64,000 nt of DNA, taken from NCBI RefSeq assembly GCF_900188235.1, contig NZ_FZNT01000004.1, forward strand, positions 372,001 through 436,000, read 5' to 3'. The number at the start of each line of letters is the position of its first letter. Within the stretch, counting starts at the first letter, position 1. The DNA comes from Lutibacter agarilyticus (GTDB taxonomy: Bacteria > Bacteroidota > Bacteroidia > Flavobacteriales > Flavobacteriaceae). The notes beneath the pieces were generated by a model. That model did no database searches. It was not told where the DNA came from and saw only the letters and a list, made by a program, of their open reading frames with translations. The translations under genes were made by a program, and so were the position numbers. This document shows positions 39,250 through 46,838 of the stretch, piece after piece.

Positions 39250-40275
39250 TTAATGATCTAAAAGTGTAGATTTTCTAATTTTCAAATTAGGTGAAATGAC
39301 TTCTTTTTGAAATTCTTTAGGTCCTGTATGCTCAATTCTATTAATTAACAATTCAGCAGCTTGCTGTCCCATTAAATACCCGTGCTGAACAATACAACTT
39401 AAAGGCGGTGATGTAAATTCAGAAATTAAACCACTTGTAAACCCTATAATTGCTATATCTGTTGGTATTACTAGCCCTCTTTCTTTAGCGCAAATTAAGG
39501 CGTTTGCAGCATATATTTCGTTTACAGCAAGTATGGCATCTGGTGGATTTGGTACATTGATTACTTTTTCAATTTGATCGTATAGGTTTTGATTGTCGTC
39601 AATTTTATAAATTAAACTTTCATCTACTTCAATTCCGTTACTTTTTAACGCATATAGGTAACCTTCTTTCCGAAGAGAACCTACTGTTATAAAATCTTGC
39701 GTAGTTAATAAAGCTATGCGTTTTGAACCTATTTCAATTAAATGATTGGTTGCTTTATAAGCTCCTCCAATATCATCAATTATTACCTTGTCACAATTTA
39801 AGTCATCATTAATTCGATCAAATAATACCAAAGGAAAATCATCTTTAATCAAGCCTTCATAATGTTTAAACTGCTGATTTTCTTGCGTTTCCCTAGCTAT
39901 AGACACTATTAACCCATCAACACTACCATTGGTTAGTAAGTTGAAATTTGAAACTTCTTTTTCGTATGATTCATTAGATAAACAAACCATAACATTGTAC
40001 CCTTTTTCTATAGCATACCTTTCAATACCATCAATTACTGTAGAAAAAAAATGATGCACAATTTCAGGAATAATTACACCAATTACCTTTGTTTTTTGAC
40101 TGCGAAGTTGTAGTGCTAAACTATTAGGTTTATAGTTATAAAAATCAGCAAAAGCTTTTATTCTTCCCCTAGTTTCTTCACTAATTTCATGGCTGTCTTT
40201 TAAAGCTTTAGATACTGTAGAAATGGACACGCCGAATTCCTTTGCTATTTTTTTTAAAGTAATTCTTTGCTTCAT
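39250..40275 (-). CDS. LacI-family transcriptional regulator
   Basis: DNA-binding regulator with a periplasmic-binding-protein-like sensor domain. The 341-residue protein has the helix-turn-helix KKIAKEFGVSISTVSKALK (about 8-26), a hinge helix with NSLALQLRSQKTKVIGVIIP and a ligand domain to residue about 330. It lies between the leftward maltodextrin operon and the rightward susCDE genes, with ACGT-centred palindromes in both promoter regions. A maltose- or maltodextrin-responsive repressor (sometimes activator in Bacteroidetes) is the likely role. Both arms and perhaps its own promoter may be targets. Confidence 0.92.
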   Translation of the reverse strand: MKQRITLKKIAKEFGVSISTVSKALKDSHEISEETRGRIKAFADFYNYKPNSLALQLRSQKTKVIGVIIPEIVHHFFSTVIDGIERYAIEKGYNVMVCLSNESYEKEVSNFNLLTNGSVDGLIVSIARETQENQQFKHYEGLIKDDFPLVLFDRINDDLNCDKVIIDDIGGAYKATNHLIEIGSKRIALLTTQDFITVGSLRKEGYLYALKSNGIEVDESLIYKIDDNQNLYDQIEKVINVPNPPDAILAVNEIYAANALICAKERGLVIPTDIAIIGFTSGLISEFTSPPLSCIVQHGYLMGQQAAELLINRIEHTGPKEFQKEVISPNLKIRKSTLLDH

Positions 40276-40305
40276 CTATTCATTAATTTTTTAATCTGTT
40301 TGCTA

Positions 40306-40338
40306 CAAATATAGAGTTTATACTTTTAATATATAAAC
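40306..40338 (-). promoter_or_regulatory. Putative promoter of the lacI-type gene
   Basis: On the minus strand a perfect -7 box TATATTTG (40313-40306) is preceded by TTTA about 20 bases upstream. The spacer is framed by an inverted repeat GTTTATA / TATAAAC (40316-40322 and 40332-40338), which could be an additional regulatory site. The leader to the ATG at 40275 would be about 25-30 bases. Confidence 0.45.
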
Positions 40339-40352
40339 TAATTGATCCATAT

Positions 40353-40362
40353 ATAACGTTAT
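40353..40362. promoter_or_regulatory. Candidate LacI-type operator 1 (weak)
   Basis: Palindrome ATAACGTTAT with the same ACGT centre as the two stronger sites at 40426 and 40458. It is shorter and could be chance in A/T-rich sequence. Confidence 0.3.
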
Positions 40363-40425
40363 TTTTGTTCTTATTTACCCCTAAAAAGTAGATAATTGAT
40401 ATTTTTTTCAATAAAAAGATGATCA

Positions 40426-40441
40426 ACTCTAACGTTAGAGT
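40426..40441. promoter_or_regulatory. Candidate LacI-type operator 2 (perfect 16-bp palindrome)
   Basis: ACTCTAACGTTAGAGT is a perfect 16-base palindrome with the central CG step typical of LacI-family operators. It lies 25 bases upstream of the predicted -33 region of susC and its centre is 31 bases from that of the site at 40458-40471, about three helical turns. Confidence 0.55.
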
Positions 40442-40457
40442 GATAAAGTTATAAACA

Positions 40458-40471
40458 CGAAAACGTTTGCG
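40458..40471. promoter_or_regulatory. Candidate LacI-type operator 3 overlapping the susC -33 box
   Basis: CGAAAACGTTTGCG is a near-perfect palindrome (six of seven base pairs), very close to the general LacI-family operator GCAAACGTTTGC. It contains the TTTG (40466-40469) proposed as the -33 box of susC, so binding would block or modulate this promoter. Confidence 0.6.
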
Positions 40472-40497
40472 TAACATATTAAATACTGTTATATTTA
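40466..40497 (+). promoter_or_regulatory. Putative susC promoter
   Basis: TTTG (40466-40469), then 20 bases, then TATATTTA (40490-40497), a 7-of-8 match to the Bacteroidetes -7 box TAnnTTTG. Predicted start near 40504, giving a leader of about 80 bases to the susC ATG. Confidence 0.5.
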
Positions 40498-40586
40498 TGT
40501 TAATATTGTAATTTCACACTGTGAAAAGTGAATAAATAGTACAAATTTTTAAAAACAAACCTTAATTATTAATTAACTTAAAATAG

Positions 40587-43544
40587 ATGAAAAATTTTAG
40601 AATTTTTTTGTTTAATGTCATCCTTCTAGTTCCAGCACTAATGTTTGCGCAACAAACAGTATCAGGAACCGTAACAGAATCTGAAGGTAACGGTGGTTTA
40701 CCTGGCGTTGGCATTATTATTAAAGGAAGTACAATGGGTACTACAACTGATTTTGATGGTCATTATACCATAAACAATGTAAAAGTTGGAGATGTTTTAA
40801 TATTCTCTTACATGGGTTTCAATACTCAAGAAGTAACAGTAGGTAGTTCTACTACTATTAATGTTGTATTACAAGAAGATTCACAAGCTTTAGATGAAGT
40901 TGTAATTATTGGATACGGTACTACAACGGTAAAAGATGCTACAGGATCTGTTACATCTGTTAAAGCAGAGGATTTAAACAAAGGTGCTATTGTAACTGCC
41001 GACCAAATGTTAACCGGTAAAGTTGCTGGTGTTACCGTAGTTTCACAAGGTGGAGCTCCTGGAGCAGGTTCAACCATTAGAATTAGAGGAGGTTCTTCTT
41101 TAACGGCATCTAACAACCCGCTTTTTGTAATTGACGGTGTACCTGTTGATGGTGGGAATATTGATGGGATTAGTAACCCTTTAAGTACTATTAACCCAAA
41201 TGATATTGCATCATATACTATTTTAAAAGATGCATCTGCAACCGCTATTTATGGTTCAAGAGCATCAAATGGGGTAATTATTATTACTACTAAAAAAGGT
41301 ACTAGTGACGGATTTAAAGCTACATACACAGGAAACGTATCTGTAAGCCAAAACATTAGAACTGTTGATGCATTATCTACACAACAATTTAGAGATTATA
41401 TAACAACTAACGGGACAGCTTCGGATATTGCTTTATTAGGAGATGCATCAACTGATTGGCAAGACGAATTATTTCAGTTAGGAGTTGGAACGGATCATAA
41501 CTTAAGTTTACAAGGTGGAAATGAGCATTACAACTTAAGAGGTTCAATGGGGTATACCAACCAAACAGGTACTATAAAAACTTCAAGATTTGAAAGAGCT
41601 ACCTACGCTATTGGTGGTAATACTAAATTATTAGATGAACATTTAAAAATTGATTTAAACGCAAATCTTGCATTAGTAAACAATAGATTTGCTGACACAG
41701 GTGCTATTAGTAGCGCTATATCAATGGATCCTACCAAACCTGTTTACGACAGCAGCTCTCCTTACGGTGGGTACTGGCAGTGGTTACAAACAAATGGTAA
41801 TCCAATTGCTGTTGGAGCTCCTAAAAACCCTGTTGCCTTATTAAAGCAAAGAGATAATTCAGCTTATGCAACAAGAAGTATTGGAAATATTCAATTTGAT
41901 TATAAAATGCACTTTTTACCAGAATTAAGAGCTAATCTTAATTTAGGGTACGATGTTTCTTCTAGTGATGGTCACGACAATACTTATAATTCAGCTACGG
42001 CAAGTAATGTTGAACTTGCTAAATTAGGTAACGAAAGAACCTATGAGCAAAGTAAAACTAACTTACTATGGGATTTCTATTTAAACTATGCAACCGACCT
42101 TGAGTCAATTGACAGTTCACTTGATGTTATGGCAGGATATTCTTACCAAAACTTTGAAAATAAAGGTTCTAGTGTTTCTGATATTCAAGACCCAACTATT
42201 ACTCAATTTTTTGATTTCTATAATGTATTAAACTTACAATCGTTCTTTGGAAGATTAAAATACGGATTTGCTGACAAGTACTTATTAACTCTTACTTACA
42301 GACGCGACGGTTCTTCTAGATTTGTTGGAGATAACAAATGGGGTAACTTCCCTTCTGCAGCATTTGCTTGGAAAATTTATGAAGAAGACTTTATGTCTGG
42401 TTCAGAAACTGTAACAAACTTAAAATTACGTTTAAGCTGGGGTATTACAGGACAACAAGATATTGGTCCTTACTATCCTGCAATTGCGCAATACTTAGGA
42501 AGTACTGAAACTGCTCAATATCAATTTGGAGATAGTTTTATTAATACTTACAGAGCCGAACCATTTAATACTACTTTAAAATGGGAAGAAACGACTACTT
42601 ATAACTTAGGTATAGATTTTGGTTTATGGGACGATTTATTAACAGGTTCTGTTGATACTTACTATAGAGAAACTAAAGATTTATTAAATTTTATTCCATT
42701 CCCTGGAGGTTCTTCACTTTCAAACGCTGGTAATGCAAACATTGGAACTATGGTAAATAAAGGTGTTGAGTTAAGTTTAAATGTAAACCCTATTAGAAAA
42801 GACGATTTAAATTTAGACATTGCATTTAACGCAACTTATAACGATACAGAAATTACCAAATTAACAACCAACAACGACCCTAATTATGAAGGTGTTGAAA
42901 CTGGTGGATTTAGTGGAGGTGTTGGTAATACAATTCAAAGACATACCGTAGGATATGCTCCAAGTTCATTTTTTGTATACGAACAAGTATATGATGAAAA
43001 TAACAAACCTATTGAGGGTGTTTATGTTGACAGAAACAATGATGGTGAAATTACAATAGCCGACAAATACAGGTATAAAAATCCTGCTTCATATCTTACA
43101 TTTGGATTAGCAGCTAACTTAGATTATAAAAACTGGAATTTCACAATGGCTTGGAGAGCTAACGTTGGAAACTACGTGTACAATAATATTGACTCTAATT
43201 TAGGATATGGTTTACAGTTACTCAACTCTGCTTTCCCGGAAGTAATTTCAAATGGAGTAGAAAACGTTTTAGAATCAGGATTTGTAAATGGTGGAGCTGA
43301 AAGATACTTATCTGACTACTACATTCAAGATGCCTCTTTCATAAAATTAGATAATATTAATATTAGCTACAGGTTTAACAATCCTAATGATAAAAAAGCT
43401 AATGCTTCTTTATCTTTATCAGGACAAAACTTATGGACGATAACTGACTACACAGGATTAGACCCTGAAGTTGGTAGTGGTATTGATTATAATATTTACC
43501 CAAGACCTATTACATTTATGTTAGGACTTAACTTAACTTTTTAA
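40587..43544 (+). CDS. susC: SusC/RagA-family TonB-linked outer-membrane protein
   Basis: TonB-dependent importer of maltooligosaccharides that works as a pair with SusD. The 985-residue protein has a signal peptide ending LMFAQ, a CarboxypepD_reg-like domain (about 24-100), the hallmark ALDEVVIIGYGT (about 112-123), a plug with TIRIRGGSSLTASNNPLFVI (residues about 164-183) and a C-terminal barrel ending MLGLNLTF. It starts the rightward arm of the locus under the putative LacI operators. susD follows after 10 bases. The starch role is inferred from the GH13/GH97/GH65 neighbours. Confidence 0.95.
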   Translation: MKNFRIFLFNVILLVPALMFAQQTVSGTVTESEGNGGLPGVGIIIKGSTMGTTTDFDGHYTINNVKVGDVLIFSYMGFNTQEVTVGSSTTINVVLQEDSQALDEVVIIGYGTTTVKDATGSVTSVKAEDLNKGAIVTADQMLTGKVAGVTVVSQGGAPGAGSTIRIRGGSSLTASNNPLFVIDGVPVDGGNIDGISNPLSTINPNDIASYTILKDASATAIYGSRASNGVIIITTKKGTSDGFKATYTGNVSVSQNIRTVDALSTQQFRDYITTNGTASDIALLGDASTDWQDELFQLGVGTDHNLSLQGGNEHYNLRGSMGYTNQTGTIKTSRFERATYAIGGNTKLLDEHLKIDLNANLALVNNRFADTGAISSAISMDPTKPVYDSSSPYGGYWQWLQTNGNPIAVGAPKNPVALLKQRDNSAYATRSIGNIQFDYKMHFLPELRANLNLGYDVSSSDGHDNTYNSATASNVELAKLGNERTYEQSKTNLLWDFYLNYATDLESIDSSLDVMAGYSYQNFENKGSSVSDIQDPTITQFFDFYNVLNLQSFFGRLKYGFADKYLLTLTYRRDGSSRFVGDNKWGNFPSAAFAWKIYEEDFMSGSETVTNLKLRLSWGITGQQDIGPYYPAIAQYLGSTETAQYQFGDSFINTYRAEPFNTTLKWEETTTYNLGIDFGLWDDLLTGSVDTYYRETKDLLNFIPFPGGSSLSNAGNANIGTMVNKGVELSLNVNPIRKDDLNLDIAFNATYNDTEITKLTTNNDPNYEGVETGGFSGGVGNTIQRHTVGYAPSSFFVYEQVYDENNKPIEGVYVDRNNDGEITIADKYRYKNPASYLTFGLAANLDYKNWNFTMAWRANVGNYVYNNIDSNLGYGLQLLNSAFPEVISNGVENVLESGFVNGGAERYLSDYYIQDASFIKLDNINISYRFNNPNDKKANASLSLSGQNLWTITDYTGLDPEVGSGIDYNIYPRPITFMLGLNLTF

Positions 43545-43554
43545 TTAGTAACAA

Positions 43555-45411
43555 ATGAAAAAATATTCTTTTAAAATATTAATAGGAGCTTTAGTAACAC
43601 TGTTTACTTTTACATCTTGTCTTAACGATTTAGATCAAATTCCTAAAGATAACGATTATGTATTAGCTGATGAGTTATTTAACGATCCAGCTGCATACAA
43701 ACAAGTACTAGCTAAACTATATGCAGGTTTAGCAATTAGCGGACAACAAGGTCCTGCAGGTTTACCTGATATTACAGGTATTGATGAAGGGTTTAGCCAG
43801 TATATAAGACAATATTGGTTAGCTCAAGAAGTTACAACTGATGAAGCTGTTATTGGATGGGCTGATGGTAGTTTACCTGATTACCATAACCAAAGTTGGA
43901 ATTCTAGTAACGAATTTATTGCGGCACTTTATAACAGAATTATGTACCAAATTACATCTTGTAATGCTTTCTTAAGAGAAACTACTGCTAGTAAATTAAG
44001 TGACAGAGGTGTTACTGGAGATTTGTTAGCTGAGGTGCAATTATACAGAAATGAAGCGCGTTTTTTAAGAGCTTTAAGTTATGCACACGCTATTGACTTG
44101 TATGGAAATATTGCATTAGTAACTGAAGCTGATGAAGTTGGTTATTGGACACCTCAACAAAGTAATAGAACTGAATTATTTAATTTTGTTGAAAGTGAAC
44201 TACTAGCTATTGAAGGTAATATGACTGCTCCAAAATCAAACGAATATGCAAGAGCAGATCAAGCAGCTGCTTGGACATTATTAGCAAAATTATATTTAAA
44301 TGCTGAAGTTTATACTGGAACAAATAGATACAGTGACTGTGTTACTTACGCAAGCAAGGTTATTAATGCAGGATATACTTTAGAAGACACTTATGATAAT
44401 TTATTTTTAGCTGATAACCACACTACAACAGGAGTTATTTTTCCAGTGGCATTTGATGGCTTAAGAACACAATCATACGGTGGAACAACATTTTTAATAC
44501 ACGCTGCTGTTGGTGGCTCAATGGACCCTGATGATTTTGGTATCAACGGTGGTTGGGGTGGTAACAGAACTACAAGTGCTTTAGTAAACAAATTTAATAC
44601 AGGAATTGACCTAACAGCTTCTAATAACGCTATTGGCGCTGCTTCAAATTGGGGAATTGTAGGCTCTGCAACTCCAAACGGATGGGGTGGTCCAGATGTT
44701 GTTTTATACGAAACTTCTGATGCTGATGTAAAACAATGCTTTGCTACTTTAGTTGATGGTGAAATTAAATTTAGACCAGACAATACTTGGGGTAATGATT
44801 TCGGAGATGAAAATGGTAATATTGCTGTAGCAGCTGGCTTATATAAAATCACTGTAAATGTGGTAACACAAGCTTTTACTATTGAAAGTGATCCTAGAGG
44901 AATTTTCCATACAGATGGGCAAAATTTAGAAATTGAAGAAATTGGGACATTTACAGATGGATATGCCATTGCTAAATTCAAAAATGTAGATCAAAATGGA
45001 CTAGCTGGAGGAGATTCAACAGGAAATTTTACCGATACTGATTTCCCTTTATTCAGATTAGCTGACGTTTATTTAATGTATGCTGAAGCTACCTTAAGAG
45101 GTGGTGGAGGTAGCGAATCTGAAGCTATTGGATATATAAATGAATTAAGAGATAGAGCAGATAACTTTGGAAAAGTAACTTCAATTGATTTAGATTTTAT
45201 CTTAGATGAAAGAGCTAGAGAATTATACTGGGAAGGACACCGTAGAACTGATTTAGTTCGTTATGGTAGATTTAGTAACGGTGATTATGTTTGGCCTTGG
45301 AAAGGTGGTGTTAAAGAAGGAACAGCTACTTCAGCACATTTAGACATTTTCCCAATTCCATCAACCGATTTAAATGCAAACCCTAATTTAACTCAAAACA
45401 CAGGGTACTAA
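43555..45411 (+). CDS. susD: SusD/RagB-family lipoprotein with inserted SusE-type module
   Basis: Surface glycan-binding lipoprotein that caps SusC. The 618-residue protein has a lipoprotein signal ending FTSCLND (Cys about 22), TPR-like helices (about 45-290) and the C-terminal RagB block with RLADVYLMYAEA, INELRDRA and ILDERARELYWEGHRRTDL. Between about residues 359 and 446 it carries a foreign module beginning NWGIVGSATPNGW and ending ITVNVVTQAFTIESD, which matches the repeat unit of the neighbouring SusE protein. Typical SusD proteins have 500-550 residues and lack this. The insertion would add a second starch-binding surface. Confidence 0.93.
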   Translation: MKKYSFKILIGALVTLFTFTSCLNDLDQIPKDNDYVLADELFNDPAAYKQVLAKLYAGLAISGQQGPAGLPDITGIDEGFSQYIRQYWLAQEVTTDEAVIGWADGSLPDYHNQSWNSSNEFIAALYNRIMYQITSCNAFLRETTASKLSDRGVTGDLLAEVQLYRNEARFLRALSYAHAIDLYGNIALVTEADEVGYWTPQQSNRTELFNFVESELLAIEGNMTAPKSNEYARADQAAAWTLLAKLYLNAEVYTGTNRYSDCVTYASKVINAGYTLEDTYDNLFLADNHTTTGVIFPVAFDGLRTQSYGGTTFLIHAAVGGSMDPDDFGINGGWGGNRTTSALVNKFNTGIDLTASNNAIGAASNWGIVGSATPNGWGGPDVVLYETSDADVKQCFATLVDGEIKFRPDNTWGNDFGDENGNIAVAAGLYKITVNVVTQAFTIESDPRGIFHTDGQNLEIEEIGTFTDGYAIAKFKNVDQNGLAGGDSTGNFTDTDFPLFRLADVYLMYAEATLRGGGGSESEAIGYINELRDRADNFGKVTSIDLDFILDERARELYWEGHRRTDLVRYGRFSNGDYVWPWKGGVKEGTATSAHLDIFPIPSTDLNANPNLTQNTGY

Positions 45412-45429
45412 TCTTTAAACTAGGAAAAA

Positions 45430-46758
45430 ATGAAAAAAATATTAAATAATATATTAATGCTGTTCAGCCTTACTGCACTTATAGTAAGCTGTGACAAAGA
45501 AGAATTCACGGTGTTAAACCCTGATGCAAATACAACAGCAAGCTTAAATGTTTCTGAAGTTGTATTATTACCTGAAAACGCAGATCAAGATGCTTTAATA
45601 GTGTCTTGGACTGATCCTGATTTTGGATACAACGCTGGTGCTTCCTATCAAGTAACATTTACCAATGAAGACCAATCTAACACTATTTCAGCAGGGGCAG
45701 ATTTATCTAAAGTATTTGAAACTGTCCAATTAAATAAAATATTATTAGGAATTGGCGTAGCAGGAAATACACCTACTGAAGTTAATGTAACTATAAATAT
45801 TGTACTAAGTGCATATAAACAAATTGTTTCAAATACAACAACATTTACAGCTACTGCTTACGAAGATAAATTAGACTTATCTACTGAATGGGGTGTTGTT
45901 GGAAGTGCTTATAACGATTGGGGAAATGAGCGTCCAGATGCTCCTTTCTTTACTACTTCTGAAACAAATGTATTGGTTTGTTATGTTACATTAATAGACG
46001 GAATGATGAAAATTCGTTCAAACAACTCTTGGGATGTAAATTATGGTGATACAGGTTTAGACGGTGTTCTTGATCTTGGAGGTGATGATATACCTGTAAC
46101 TGCTGGAACATATAAAATTACATTCAACACTTCAACTTTAGCATATAGTATTGACCCATATTCTTGGGGAATTGTAGGAGATGCAACTCCGATAGGTTGG
46201 CCAGGTGATACAACACCTCCAGATGAGCAATTGGTATATGATTCATATTCTGACACTTGGAAGGTAATTATTAAATTATCTGATGGTGAAATTAAATTTA
46301 GAGCAAATGATGCTTGGGATTTAAATTATGGAGACACAGGTGCTGATGGAATATTAGAACCTAGTGGTGATAATATTGCGGTAACTGCAGGGAATTATCT
46401 TATAACTATTGACTTTAAAACTTTGGAGTACACTTTAGAAGAAATACCTAATATTTGGGGAATTGTAGGAGACGGAACACCTATAGGATGGCCAGATGAT
46501 AACAACCCTGTACCAGATGACAAACTTACTATTGATTTTAGCACAGATGATGTGTGGGTGCTAAAAGCATTCCCTTTATCTGACGGTGAAGTTAAATTCC
46601 GAGCTAATGACAGTTGGGACTTAAACTTAGGAGATACTGGTGCTGATGGAGTATTAGAACCTGGAGGTGACAACATTCAGGTAGTTGAAGGCATCTATGA
46701 TATCGCTATCGATTTTACAGATCCTGACGCTCCAACATATACAATTACAGCAATTTAA
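45430..46758 (+). CDS. susE: SusE/SusF-type starch-binding lipoprotein with three modules
   Basis: Outer-membrane lipoprotein that binds starch. The 442-residue protein has a lipoprotein signal ending IVSCDKEEF, whose CDKEE fits a surface-export signal known from Flavobacteria. It has a SusE-type N-terminal Ig-like domain (about 30-150) and three consecutive binding modules at about 154-245, 246-341 and 342-442. Each starts WG(I/V)VG and contains a K(F/I)R(A/S)N motif and a GDTG-DG segment. Conserved Trp residues could stack on glucose rings. It follows susD by 18 bases and ends in a terminator. Confidence 0.9.
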   Translation: MKKILNNILMLFSLTALIVSCDKEEFTVLNPDANTTASLNVSEVVLLPENADQDALIVSWTDPDFGYNAGASYQVTFTNEDQSNTISAGADLSKVFETVQLNKILLGIGVAGNTPTEVNVTINIVLSAYKQIVSNTTTFTATAYEDKLDLSTEWGVVGSAYNDWGNERPDAPFFTTSETNVLVCYVTLIDGMMKIRSNNSWDVNYGDTGLDGVLDLGGDDIPVTAGTYKITFNTSTLAYSIDPYSWGIVGDATPIGWPGDTTPPDEQLVYDSYSDTWKVIIKLSDGEIKFRANDAWDLNYGDTGADGILEPSGDNIAVTAGNYLITIDFKTLEYTLEEIPNIWGIVGDGTPIGWPDDNNPVPDDKLTIDFSTDDVWVLKAFPLSDGEVKFRANDSWDLNLGDTGADGVLEPGGDNIQVVEGIYDIAIDFTDPDAPTYTITAI

Positions 46759-46779
46759 TTACTGTAAATAACTACTTAA

Positions 46780-46812
46780 AAAGGCTGCTGGTTCAGCAGC
46801 CTTTTTTTTTAA
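46780..46812 (+). terminator. Terminator of susCDE
   Basis: Stem AAAGGCTGCTG / CAGCAGCCTTT (46780-46790 with 46794-46804), 3-base loop, followed by a run of nine or more T. The amylase gene starts only about 35 bases later, so it is expressed by read-through or from a promoter I could not find. Confidence 0.85.
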
Positions 46813-46838
46813 ATTTCAATTACATAAATACTGCACTA

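Noticed and set aside
40283-40477. 64-residue minus-strand frame upstream of the lacI-type gene
   Set aside because: It covers the promoters and palindromic operators of the divergent region and has no recognisable sequence.
44391-44981. 196-residue frame antisense to susD
   Set aside because: It lies fully inside a well-supported gene with conserved domains. Its low-complexity Ser/Pro content mirrors the codons of the other strand.
45895-46758. Tandem similarity considered as a DNA repeat array or CRISPR-like element
   Set aside because: The periodicity is about 290 bases and in frame. It reflects three homologous protein modules of susE, not an array with spacers.
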